Part shown: positions 23,368 to 31,673 of the stretch, piece by piece
Position numbering within the stretch: position 1 is the first letter of the stretch
Layout: every line of letters begins with the position of its first letter
Notes under the pieces: generated by a model
The model's database searches: none
Told to the model about the DNA's origin: nothing
Seen by the model: the letters and a program-made list of their open reading frames with translations, nothing else
Source: Acidobacteriota bacterium
GTDB lineage: Bacteria > Acidobacteriota > Terriglobia > Bryobacterales > Bryobacteraceae
Assembly: GCA_016871015.1 (NCBI GenBank)
Contig: VFZX01000039.1
Span: 1-33,034 of the forward strand
DNA length: 33,034 nucleotides
Direction of reading: 5' to 3'
Position numbers and translations under genes: made by a program

Positions 23368-25920
23368 ATGCCCCGGACACTCTCCTTATGCGCACCTGCC
23401 ACGCTGCTGGCGGCAAGCTGTTGGGCACAGAGTGCGGCCCCGGCTCCGAGCCTGTACCGAGACCGGATCAAGCCACTCCTCGAGCGCAACTGCATCGCCT
23501 GTCATAACGAGAAGACCAAGCAGGGCGGCCTCGATCTGTCGTCCCGTGAGGGTTTGCTCAAAGGCAGCGAGCACGGCAAAGTGGTGGTTCCCGGCAATCC
23601 GAACGACTCGCAGCTCTACAAACTCGTCACACACGTCACCGAGCCTCACATGCCGTTCAAGGGCAGGAAGCTCCCACAGGACGCGATCGATCAGTTTGCC
23701 GAATGGATCCGCGCCGGCGCGCCCTACGGCGAAACTGGTGAAGAAGCCGACGCCGCCTTTGCGCGGCAAGCAGCCCAACACTGGGCCTTCCGCAAGCCAG
23801 TGAAACCCGCCGTCCCAAAAACGGCCCCGGGCGCCAATGCCGTGGATGCTTTTCTCGCCGCGCGTTACGCCGAGAAGGGTTTGACGCCGCTGCCGGAGGC
23901 CGGCAAATCAACGCTAATCCGCCGCGCTTATCTCGATCTCACAGGATTGCCCCCATCGCCCGAAGCCGTGGCAGCCTTTGTCGCCGACAAGAACGCCGGA
24001 GCCTGGGCCGCGCTGATCGACCGGCTGCTGACCTCGCCACAATACGGCGAGCAATGGGGCCGCCACTGGCTCGACATCTGGCGTTACTCGGATTGGTACG
24101 GCTATCGCAAGAGCGGCCAGGTGCGTTATTCGCAGCGTCACATCTGGCGCTGGCGCGATTGGACAGTCGAATCTGTGAACGCCAACAAGCCGTACGCGCA
24201 GATGATCGTCGAGATGCTGGCGGGCGACGAGATTGCACCCGCGGATCCCGGCGTCGTGCGCGCCACCGGCTTCCTGGCGCGCAACTGGTACATGTTCAAT
24301 CGCAACGTTTGGCTCCAGGACACTGTCGAGTACACGTCCACGGCTTTCCTCGGAGTTACGATGAAGTGCGCTCGCTGCCACAACCACAAGTACGATCCGA
24401 TTCCGCAGACGGACTACTACCGGTTCCGCGCCTTCTTCGAACCCCACGATGTGCGCACCGACCGCGTGCCAGGCGAGGCCGACACGATGAAAGACGGCCT
24501 GCCACGCGTGTACGACGCCGATGCGTCCAAACCCACCTACCGGTTTGTTCGCGGCAACGAATCCAATCCCGATACTTCCGTGATTCTCCAGCCTGGCGTG
24601 CCTTCGCTCTTCGGCAAGGCGGATCTCAACCCGCAGCCTGTCTCCCTGCCCGTGGACGCCTACTTCCCCGATGGCCGCCCGTTTGTCCCGAAGGATCTGC
24701 TCACGCAGGCGCGGGCGGCGATTGAGAAAGCCGAAACCGACGTACGCACGGCGAAGGAGAAGTCCGAAGCACCCGCGGTGATTGCCGCCGCAGAAAAGCG
24801 CTTGGAAGCAGCCAAAGCCTCGCTGCCCGCGCTCGAAGCGCGCATCGCCGCGGACCTCGCCGCAATCTCCACGCCCGCGCCCCCCAACACGGAGGAGTTG
24901 GCGGCGAAAGCGCGCGAACTGGAACTCGCGGCCAACAAGCTGAGGGCCGAAGCGGAGATCATTCTCGGGCAGCACGAGTTCGAACTCGCCAAGAAAGAAC
25001 CAAAGAAGCTGGGCGCCGCCACCTCTAGACTCGAAGCGGCAGTGAAGGCACTGAAGGAACCGGCCGAAGGCTACACGCCCGTTGGGCCCAAATACCCGGT
25101 CACCTCGAGTGGCCGGCGTCTGGCGCTCACACGGTGGATCGCCTCCAAGGACAATCCGCTCACCGCGCGCGTTGCTGTTAACCATATCTGGCGGCGCCAT
25201 TTCGGTAAAGCGCTGGTGCCCACAGTCTCCAATTTCGGTAAAAGCGGCAAGCCGCCCTCGCACCCTGAGTTGTTCGACTATCTCGCCACGACGTTCATGG
25301 ACAGCGGCTGGGACCTCAAGGCCATGCACCGCATGATCATGACGTCGAAGGCCTACCGCATGCAGTCCGGCTGGCTGGCGGACGCTCCGCAGGCCAAAAT
25401 GGATCCCGATAACACGCACCTGTGGCGCATGAATGTCCGCCGCATGAGCGCCGAGAATGTGCGCGACAGTTTGCTGTCGCTGTCGGAACTCCTCGACCCA
25501 CAGATGGGCGGGGCGGAAATCGACGAAACGAAGGGCCAGGATGTCTACCGCCGCTCGCTCTACTTCCGCCACACGCCAGATCTGCAGATGGAGATGCTGA
25601 AGGTATTCGACGCCGCCAGCCCGATCGAGTGCTTCGAGCGCAGCGAGAGCATTGTGCCGCAGCAGGCACTGGCGCTGGCCAATAGCAGGCTCAGTCAGAA
25701 GGCCGCGGCAGAGATCGCCGCCAAGCTCCCGTCCGAACCCGCCGCGCTGGTGACTGCCGCGTTCGAGCGCGTCTTGGGCCGTCAACCGAACGAGGCCGAA
25801 CGTACCACGACTGCACAGTTCCTGGCCAGCCAGGAAGCTTACTACCAGAACACGGCACGCGCGCGCACCAGTCTCGTGCATGTGCTGCTCAACCACAACG
25901 ACTTCGTGACCATTCGATAA
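23368..25920 (+). CDS. PSD1/DUF1549-DUF1553 protein with two heme motifs and coiled-coil insert (module 3)
   Basis: From the ATG at 23368 the product is 850 residues. It has a signal peptide (LLAASCWAQSA) and cytochrome motif CIACH at 42-46 with the GGLDLSSREGLLKGS continuation. DUF1549 follows, with LTGLPPSPEAVAAFV and RHWLDIWRYSDWYGY, then the second heme motif [18 protein letters not shown] near residue 340. In place of the lectin-like middle of module 1 there is an Ala/Glu/Lys-rich stretch of about 120 residues (roughly 445-570), predicted to be a long coiled coil. DUF1553 closes the protein (NHIWRRHFGKALV, SHPELFDYLATTFMDSGWDLKAM, ERSESIVPQQALALANS). The DUF1501 gene starts 15 bases downstream. 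The reaction is unknown; a periplasmic redox role is suggested only by the heme motifs. Confidence 0.9.
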   Translation: MPRTLSLCAPATLLAASCWAQSAAPAPSLYRDRIKPLLERNCIACHNEKTKQGGLDLSSREGLLKGSEHGKVVVPGNPNDSQLYKLVTHVTEPHMPFKGRKLPQDAIDQFAEWIRAGAPYGETGEEADAAFARQAAQHWAFRKPVKPAVPKTAPGANAVDAFLAARYAEKGLTPLPEAGKSTLIRRAYLDLTGLPPSPEAVAAFVADKNAGAWAALIDRLLTSPQYGEQWGRHWLDIWRYSDWYGYRKSGQVRYSQRHIWRWRDWTVESVNANKPYAQMIVEMLAGDEIAPADPGVVRATGFLARNWYMFNRNVWLQDTVEYTSTAFLGVTMKCARCHNHKYDPIPQTDYYRFRAFFEPHDVRTDRVPGEADTMKDGLPRVYDADASKPTYRFVRGNESNPDTSVILQPGVPSLFGKADLNPQPVSLPVDAYFPDGRPFVPKDLLTQARAAIEKAETDVRTAKEKSEAPAVIAAAEKRLEAAKASLPALEARIAADLAAISTPAPPNTEELAAKARELELAANKLRAEAEIILGQHEFELAKKEPKKLGAATSRLEAAVKALKEPAEGYTPVGPKYPVTSSGRRLALTRWIASKDNPLTARVAVNHIWRRHFGKALVPTVSNFGKSGKPPSHPELFDYLATTFMDSGWDLKAMHRMIMTSKAYRMQSGWLADAPQAKMDPDNTHLWRMNVRRMSAENVRDSLLSLSELLDPQMGGAEIDETKGQDVYRRSLYFRHTPDLQMEMLKVFDAASPIECFERSESIVPQQALALANSRLSQKAAAEIAAKLPSEPAALVTAAFERVLGRQPNEAERTTTAQFLASQEAYYQNTARARTSLVHVLLNHNDFVTIR

Positions 25921-25935
25921 GAGGAAGGCGCCACT

Positions 25936-27399
25936 ATGAAACCGCAGCTCTGTTCGGAACGCCGTTCACGCCGCGTATTCCTGGCCGACACCAGCATGGG
26001 TCTCACCGGTCTTGCGCTCGGCACGATGTTGCCGCGCCGCGCGGGAGCCGCCCCGGATGGATGGCTGCCGCCCACTGGCCAACCTCACTTTCAGCCCAAA
26101 GCCAAGCGCGTCATCTGGCTGTTCATGCTGGGCGGCGTGAGCCACGTTGAGTCGTTCGACCCCAAGCCCGTCCTCAACCAATTCGCCGGCAAGCAGCTTT
26201 CGGCAACACCTTACAAGGACGTTCTCAGCAACCCCCTCACCAAGGAGAATCTGAAGCCGTTCGTTGCGGGGCAACACGACATCAGACTCACGCTGTACCC
26301 GCTGCAGTCCGGCTTCCGCGAGCGCGGCAAGAACGGCGTGCAGGTAAGTGACTGGTTCCCGCACATGGGCGGCCTCATGCACGAGGTGTCGCTCATTCGC
26401 TCCACCTGGACCACGGACAACGACCACGGCGCGATCCTGCAGTTCCACACCGGCCGTCACATCTTTGACGGCTACCTGCCGACGCTTGGCTCGTGGGTCC
26501 ACTATGGGCTCGGATCCATGAACGAAAATCTCCCGTCGTTCGTCGTGCTCGGAGAGCCGCCCGGCGATTGCTGCGGCGGACTGGGCACGCACGGGCCGGG
26601 TTACCTTGGTCCGGAGCATGCCGGCGTAGTACTGGGGACGAATCCCGAGAATCCGCTGCCGTTTGTGTCGCCGGGGCCGGGCGTGACTGCGGAAGAGCAA
26701 CGCCGCGAGTTTGAGTTCCTCAGCAGGTTGAACCGACTCTCGACGGTCGAGTATCCGGCTGACCCGGCGCTGCGAGCGCGGATCAAATCCTACGAACTCG
26801 CCTTCCGGATGCAGATGGCCGTCCCGGAAGCCATCACGTTCAAGGACGAGCTGGATGAAACCAAGAAGCTCTACGGCCTCGATAACGAGATCACCAGGCC
26901 GTTCGGCGAAGTGTGTCTTGCCGCGCGCCGTCTCTCTGAGCGCGGCGTGCGTTTCGTGCAGGTCTACCACGGCGGGGCGGGCAATGCCTGGGATGCGCAC
27001 AAAGATTTGAAGAAAAACCACGGCGACCTGGCGGCCAAGGTGGACCAACCGATCGCGGGACTGCTGCGCGACCTCAAGCAACGCGGCCTGCTCGATGAGA
27101 CCATCGTCGTGTGGGCCACCGAATTCGGCCGCACACCGGGGGCGCAAAACTCGAACGGCCGCGATCATCATCCCTTCGGCTTCTCCGTGTGGATGGCCGG
27201 CGGCGGCCTCAAGCAGGGCGTCGTACATGGCGCGACGGACGAGATCGGTTTCCACGCCGTCGAGAATCGTCACTACGTGACCGACATCCACGCGACCGTG
27301 CTGCACCAACTCGGCATCGATCCCCGCAAGCTCGATATTCCCGGCCGCCAACGGATCGACATCGACTACGGAAGAGCGATCGGTGACATCATTGCTTAG
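25936..27399 (+). CDS. DUF1501 family protein, Tat-exported (module 3)
   Basis: The 487-residue protein has a Tat signal (SRRVFLADTSMGLTGLALG, residues 11-29) and full DUF1501 landmarks. These are VIWLFMLGGVSHVESFDPKP, a long middle region including [40 protein letters not shown] with WDAHKDLKKNH, and WATEFGRTP followed by GRDHHPFGFSVWMAGGGLKQG. The GRDHH site agrees with module 1 and differs from module 2. GAGGAAGG before the ATG is a strong ribosome site. It is the middle gene of a PSD1-DUF1501-S9 peptidase operon; the peptidase start overlaps its last 17 bases. DUF1501 is thought to share the alkaline phosphatase/sulfatase fold, but the true activity of this copy is unknown. Confidence 0.9.
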   Translation: MKPQLCSERRSRRVFLADTSMGLTGLALGTMLPRRAGAAPDGWLPPTGQPHFQPKAKRVIWLFMLGGVSHVESFDPKPVLNQFAGKQLSATPYKDVLSNPLTKENLKPFVAGQHDIRLTLYPLQSGFRERGKNGVQVSDWFPHMGGLMHEVSLIRSTWTTDNDHGAILQFHTGRHIFDGYLPTLGSWVHYGLGSMNENLPSFVVLGEPPGDCCGGLGTHGPGYLGPEHAGVVLGTNPENPLPFVSPGPGVTAEEQRREFEFLSRLNRLSTVEYPADPALRARIKSYELAFRMQMAVPEAITFKDELDETKKLYGLDNEITRPFGEVCLAARRLSERGVRFVQVYHGGAGNAWDAHKDLKKNHGDLAAKVDQPIAGLLRDLKQRGLLDETIVVWATEFGRTPGAQNSNGRDHHPFGFSVWMAGGGLKQGVVHGATDEIGFHAVENRHYVTDIHATVLHQLGIDPRKLDIPGRQRIDIDYGRAIGDIIA

Positions 27400-29203
27400 C
27401 TCGGCTGTTGCGCTGGCTTCCGTCTGGACGCTCGACGCGATCATGCAACTGGCTAACCCGGCCGATCCGCAACTGCGGCCCGACGGAGCGAGGTACGCCT
27501 ATGTGTACAAGGGCGCCATCTATACGGCTCCGCTCGCCGGCGGCAGCGCGGTGAGAGCCGCGCAGGGATCGCGCCCACGCTGGATCGCCGGCAATCGCCT
27601 GGCGCATCTGGCCGGAGGTCAGGTGTACGTTGAGGGGCGTGCCGTCACCAGGTCTCCAACGCCGATTTCCGGTTACGCCTTCAACCAGCCGGGCGACACG
27701 GTGTTCTATCTCGCGCAGCAACCTGGCCCGGCCGCGGATCCATTGGTTTCGAGCGAACTGCCCCGCCCGGTGCGCCTGTACCGCCAGGCCGTTCCGGGCA
27801 ATACGGGTGCGGCCGCTGTGAGCCCCGAGGCTTGGAACGTCGTGAGCTTCGCGCTGTCGCCCGATGGCGCGCGCGCCGTTTGCGCCGTGCAGAAAACGCC
27901 GCTCGCCCGCGATGTCTTCCATATTGATCTTCAGGAGATCACCCTCGCCACGGGTGCCGCGCAGCCGCTAGTGGTGCAGACCGGCCGCGACGCGGACCCG
28001 TCTTACTCGCCGGACGGACGCACCGTGGCTTTTCACTCGCAAGGTGGCACGTGGAATTATTTCGCGGCGCGCCACGTCGCCATCGTGCCGTCGGGCGGAG
28101 GGACGGTTCGATACCTCACCGAAGGTATACCGTACGACGTCTTTCGTGGCGGCAATGTCTTCACCTGGTCAGCGGATTCGCGTTCGCTGACTTACACCGC
28201 GGGCCACGGGACCAAAGACGTGCTGCTGCGCCAGGAGATCGAATCCGGCAAGGTGAAGGTGCTGGCCGAGCGCGTCTCCGGAGCGGCGAGCTTCACGCCG
28301 GATTTGCGCACGGCGATCTATCTCAAAACGAGCCCGGCGCGTCCGCTCGAAATCGTCGCCTCGCGGGCAGGCGAAGAGAAGCCGCTCACCCGATTGCAGG
28401 ATAGCGTCGCGTCGTTGCCGGCATTCGGTTCGCGCGTGGTGCGCTGGCGAGCCTCTGATGGCTTGCCCGCCGAAGGGATGCTGTGGCTGCCGGTCGGCTA
28501 TCGCGAAGGACAACGCGTGCCGATGCTGGTGGAACTGCACGGCGGGCCCACCGGCGTCACGCTCGAATCGTTCCCCGTACCCCGCACCTACCCCACGCAG
28601 TTGTTTCTCCAAAGCGGCATCGCGGTTTTTTCGCCGAACTTCCGCGGCTCGTCGAACTACGGCGCGGATTTCCGCCTCAAGAACGCGCTCTCCCAGGGCG
28701 TCGGCGACTACGACGATGTGATGACGGGAATCGACATGCTGGTGAAGGAGGGCATTGCCGACCCGGGCCGCCTCGGCATCATGGGCTGGAGCTACGGCGG
28801 CTATTTGAGCGGCAACGTGATCACCAAGAGCAATCGCTTCAAAGCCGCCTCGGTGGGTGCGCCCGCCGTGGACTGGATCACCTACTACGGCGAATTTGAA
28901 GGATCGAAAGAAGTGTTGTGGACCTACTTCGGCGGCACCCCCTGGGACGTTCCCGAGAACTACATCCGCCACTCCACGCGGGCGGGCCTCAAGAATGTTC
29001 GTACGCCCACCCTGCTACAAGTGGGTTCAGAGGACATCAACCACAACCACGAGATCTACCAGGCGCTCACCGATCGGGGCGTTCCGGTGGAGTATGTTGT
29101 TTACCCTCGCGAAGGCCACGGCATTGCAGAACCCGCGCACCAGCGGGATCTGATGGAGCGTAATCTTCGCTGGTTCAAGCGCTGGCTGCAAGTGCAGCCG
29201 TAA
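27383..29203 (+). CDS. S9 family peptidase (dipeptidyl peptidase IV/acylaminoacyl type), exported
   Basis: The 606-residue product begins at GTG 27383, overlapping the DUF1501 gene by 17 bases, with GGAAGAG upstream. A short signal peptide (SLLSSAVALASVWTL) is followed by a beta-propeller (about 20-350) with PD40-like repeats such as YSPDGRTVAFHSQGG. The alpha/beta-hydrolase domain then has MLVELHGGPTG, the nucleophile elbow GWSYGG with Ser470, Asp551 in GSEDINHN and His579 in REGHG, giving a complete Ser-Asp-His triad. Such enzymes cut short peptides outside the cytoplasm. Overlap with DUF1501 implies translational coupling, so it is part of the third module. The C terminus (WFKRWLQVQP) looks natural and complete, although a transposase remnant begins directly after the stop. 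Confidence 0.9.
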   Translation: MTSLLSSAVALASVWTLDAIMQLANPADPQLRPDGARYAYVYKGAIYTAPLAGGSAVRAAQGSRPRWIAGNRLAHLAGGQVYVEGRAVTRSPTPISGYAFNQPGDTVFYLAQQPGPAADPLVSSELPRPVRLYRQAVPGNTGAAAVSPEAWNVVSFALSPDGARAVCAVQKTPLARDVFHIDLQEITLATGAAQPLVVQTGRDADPSYSPDGRTVAFHSQGGTWNYFAARHVAIVPSGGGTVRYLTEGIPYDVFRGGNVFTWSADSRSLTYTAGHGTKDVLLRQEIESGKVKVLAERVSGAASFTPDLRTAIYLKTSPARPLEIVASRAGEEKPLTRLQDSVASLPAFGSRVVRWRASDGLPAEGMLWLPVGYREGQRVPMLVELHGGPTGVTLESFPVPRTYPTQLFLQSGIAVFSPNFRGSSNYGADFRLKNALSQGVGDYDDVMTGIDMLVKEGIADPGRLGIMGWSYGGYLSGNVITKSNRFKAASVGAPAVDWITYYGEFEGSKEVLWTYFGGTPWDVPENYIRHSTRAGLKNVRTPTLLQVGSEDINHNHEIYQALTDRGVPVEYVVYPREGHGIAEPAHQRDLMERNLRWFKRWLQVQP

Positions 29204-29204
29204 T

Positions 29205-29330
29205 TTGTTCCACGTGAACGGGCGGTTGTGCTACCTGTATCGAGCGATCGATTCGCGCGGAGCGAAGATCGAATTCTTCCTGCCAGCCTTTCGGGACAAG
29301 AGGAGAGTGAACGCCAAGCAAGGATTCTGC
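29205..29330 (+). pseudogene. IS6-family transposase fragment
   Basis: Directly after the peptidase stop, about 35-40 codons read HVNGRLCYLYRAIDSRGAKI followed by EFFLPAFRDKR. This matches the central DDE-domain stretch of IS6/IS240-type transposases, in which KVxGxWxYLYRAVDSxGxTxDFxLSxxRD is characteristic. The upstream Asp-containing part and everything downstream of RDKR are missing or frameshifted, and no terminal repeats were seen. It is therefore a dead fragment of an insertion sequence. The open frame continues to 29639 but the later part crosses the tRNA half and is not transposase-like. Confidence 0.65.
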
Positions 29331-29412
29331 GCATTTGGGGAAGCACGGAGGGGCAGTTCACATGATGCGGATGTCCGTGGACAGATGAAATTCGTTGACA
29401 GGCTGTTCGCCC

Positions 29413-29436
29413 GTTACGTCACAAACCACTTCACAA
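29413..29436 (+). repeat. 24-bp repeat, copy 1 (GTTACGTCACAAA type)
   Basis: This sequence begins GTTACGTCACAAA and ends TCACAA. It recurs with two mismatches at 32713-32736. Each copy contains two TCACAA units 12 bases apart. It lies 48 bases from tRNA half copy C. It could be a recombinase arm site or a relic of a shared lost gene. Confidence 0.5.
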
Positions 29437-29483
29437 GGCCGATGGAGTGCCCCTCCGAATCGGCCCGAAGCCAGCGAATTCAT

Positions 29484-29528
29484 TGGTCGGGGCGGCCCGA
29501 TTTGAACGGGCGACCCCATGCACCCAAG
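29484..29528 (-). repeat. tRNA-Pro-like 3' half, copy C
   Basis: On the minus strand this is a canonical 3' half: anticodon loop CTTGGGT (anticodon UGG, proline), stem GCATG, variable loop GGGTC, T-arm GCCCG-TTCAAAT-CGGGC, acceptor strand CGCCCCG, then ACCA. The sequence to its right cannot form the 5' half (no CGGGGCG acceptor strand, no D-arm). The remaining stretch 29331-29669 holds no gene I recognise. Confidence 0.75.
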
Positions 29529-29669
29529 ACACTCTCCTCTCATCCGCCGGAACTCGGCACAGATCGTGCAGGATCGCACGGATTTCCCGGAATGGCCTGC
29601 CCGGCAAGAGTCCACGACGGGCGATGGGAAGATGAGTGATAATTGAGGGTCGCAGCAAGGACCAATGCC

Positions 29670-30551
29670 ATGAGACTTGGATTCGTTTCCGCCCTCGTTG
29701 CCCTGTTTCCCTTCGTCAGTGGCACCAGGGCCCAGAAGCTGGCGTCTGACATCCCCTACGTGGAGAACGGCCACAAACGGCACGTCCTCGACGTCTACAC
29801 GCCGGAAAGACCAGACGGGAAGAGCCTGCCCGTTATGTTCTGGATCCACGGGGGTGGGTGGCAAGCCGGGGATAAGAGCGACGTTGCGCTGAAGCCGAAG
29901 GTACTGACTGAGCGTGGATTCGTTTTCGTTTCGACGAACTACCGGCTTCTGCCGGAAGTGAGCATGGCCGAGCTGATGGGCGACGCCGCGAGGTCGCTCG
30001 GCTGGGTGCACAGCAACATCGCCCGGCATGGCGGCGATCCCGCGCGGATCTTCGTCGGTGGGCATTCCGCAGGCGCGCAGATGGCGGCGCTGATCGCCTC
30101 CGACGAGCGTTATCTGCAGAAGGAAGGCGTTCCCTTCCATGTGCTCAAGGGCTGCGTAGCGGTGGACGGCGACACCTACGACATTCCCAGGATCATCCTG
30201 ACGGCGGAGCACCGGCAGGCGCTCTACGGTGGGAAGATGTTCTCCTTCGGCCATCGCCAGAAATTCGGAAACGACCCGGAAAAGCACGTCGACTTCTCAG
30301 CCGTGACGCACGTGACGAAAGGCAAGCCGCTACCGCCATTCCTGCTCCTGTATTTCTCGGGCAACCCGGACACGCGAGCTCAGGCGGAGCGTCTTGGCAG
30401 CGTACTGAAGGCAGCAGAGATCCCGGTCAGGGTGCACGGCAAGGGTGATAGCAACCATAGCCGTCTGAACGACGACCTCGGCCAGCCTGGCGATCCGGCC
30501 ACGCAGGAGCTCTACCGGTTTCTGGATCCGCTCACCGGCCGGAAACAGTGA
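29670..30551 (+). CDS. Secreted alpha/beta hydrolase (BD-FAE-like esterase)
   Basis: Starting at ATG 29670 (AAGGAC upstream) the product is 293 residues with a signal peptide ([21 protein letters not shown]). The fold signatures are [16 protein letters not shown] with the HGGG oxyanion motif at 60-63, [10 protein letters not shown], and the nucleophile elbow GGHSAG with Ser133. The likely acid Asp234 (GNPDTRA) and His263 (GDSNHSRLN) complete a triad. This subgroup, with [10 protein letters not shown] near the N terminus, includes feruloyl/acetyl esterases acting on plant polysaccharide side chains, but the substrate cannot be read from sequence. It is the first gene of the block between tRNA halves C and B and converges with the dehydrogenase gene, 18 bases apart. 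The open frame upstream to 29643 is not needed. Confidence 0.87.
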   Translation: MRLGFVSALVALFPFVSGTRAQKLASDIPYVENGHKRHVLDVYTPERPDGKSLPVMFWIHGGGWQAGDKSDVALKPKVLTERGFVFVSTNYRLLPEVSMAELMGDAARSLGWVHSNIARHGGDPARIFVGGHSAGAQMAALIASDERYLQKEGVPFHVLKGCVAVDGDTYDIPRIILTAEHRQALYGGKMFSFGHRQKFGNDPEKHVDFSAVTHVTKGKPLPPFLLLYFSGNPDTRAQAERLGSVLKAAEIPVRVHGKGDSNHSRLNDDLGQPGDPATQELYRFLDPLTGRKQ

Positions 30552-30569
30552 CGCGAGGCGGTTGCGCGG

Positions 30570-31604
30570 TTAATACCCCTTGGCCTTGTTCACGACGTTG
30601 ATCAGCGGCTCCCCCTTGGCGAAGCGCCGGATGTTCTCGCTGATGACGCCGATGCGCCGCTGGTTGGAACCTTCCGCCGCCGACGCGATGTGCGGCGTGA
30701 TCACCACGTTGTCAAAATTCCAAAGCGAATCGCCAGGCGGCAGCGGCTCGGGGTCTGTGACGTCGAGGCCCGCGCCGGCGATTTTCTTCGAATCGAGAGC
30801 CTTGACGAGCGCCCCTTTGTCGTAAAGCCGCCCGCGCGAGACCGCGACAAAGTAGGCGCCCTTCTTCATCGCGTCGAACTGGGGACCGGCTATCATGTGC
30901 TCGCTCTTCGGAGTCAACGGCGCCGAGACGAACACGACATCGGCCTGCGGCAGAATCTCGTTTAACCGGTCCGGGGGCACGATCTGGGAAAAGTAGTTCG
31001 ACACAGGGACGGGCTCGGGATCCACACCGATGACCTTCATGCCAAACCCGTGCGCCCTTTGGGCGATCTGCGTGCCAATGCCGCCTGCACCGATGATCAC
31101 CGCCGTCATGCCCGGCAGTTCGGTCATCCCCGTAGGCCCTTCGCCGCGGCCGCCCCACTCCTTCTTCGCCCGGTTGGGAATATAGAAATTCAGCCCGCGC
31201 GTCAGCGCCAGCAGCATGGCAAACGCGTGGTCGGCAATCGTGGGCCCCTGGACCACCTTGCAATTGGTCAGCGTCACGCCGCTGTTCACGAATTCGGGCC
31301 AGAACGAGTACTGCTCCACACCCGCGCTGATCGTCTGCACCCACTTCAGCTTCCTGGCCTGCGGATACAAATCCTTGCTGACGCCACCGATGATGCCGTC
31401 GGCGTTGGGTACTTCGCGCGCGAACTCCTCGGCCGTGCGTGCGACCACGATGTCGGCATCCGATCCGGCGGCGGCGCGATATCTGGCCAGCGCGGCGTCA
31501 CTGGAGACCCAACTCTGGCGGCCGGAGTGCTGGATCAAGATCTTCCTGTCGGCCGCGATGACGGGGACAGCGATCAAAACAAGAGCAAGGGCGGTACGTT
31601 TCAT
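30570..31604 (-). CDS. D-2-hydroxyacid dehydrogenase with an N-terminal signal peptide
   Basis: The 344-residue protein has a clear Sec-type signal (KRTALALVLIAVPVIAA). The NAD-dependent D-isomer 2-hydroxyacid dehydrogenase fold follows: substrate-domain VQTISAGVEQY near 90, the NAD motif G172-A-G-G-I-G177 with Asp195 at the end of the second strand, and catalytic Arg257 (VSRG), Glu286 (DPEPLP) and His305 (TPHIAS). All catalytic residues are kept. Family members are normally cytoplasmic because they need NAD(H); export would be unusual, although signal-bearing relatives occur in Acidobacteria. AAGGAAG before the ATG at 31604 supports this start, so the signal is not an artefact of start choice. 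It lies 69 bases downstream of the solute-binding protein gene on the same strand and is probably co-transcribed. Confidence 0.88.
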   Translation of the reverse strand: MKRTALALVLIAVPVIAADRKILIQHSGRQSWVSSDAALARYRAAAGSDADIVVARTAEEFAREVPNADGIIGGVSKDLYPQARKLKWVQTISAGVEQYSFWPEFVNSGVTLTNCKVVQGPTIADHAFAMLLALTRGLNFYIPNRAKKEWGGRGEGPTGMTELPGMTAVIIGAGGIGTQIAQRAHGFGMKVIGVDPEPVPVSNYFSQIVPPDRLNEILPQADVVFVSAPLTPKSEHMIAGPQFDAMKKGAYFVAVSRGRLYDKGALVKALDSKKIAGAGLDVTDPEPLPPGDSLWNFDNVVITPHIASAAEGSNQRRIGVISENIRRFAKGEPLINVVNKAKGY

Positions 31605-31673
31605 GCCGGTTCTTCCTTCGCGGAACTCTTGGAGAATGATACCTCAGGGGCGACGTCGGTGTAAGGGAGCACA

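Noticed and set aside
29331-29639. Continuation of the transposase frame
   Set aside because: After RDKR the translation runs through the 24-bp repeat and the tRNA half and loses all transposase similarity.
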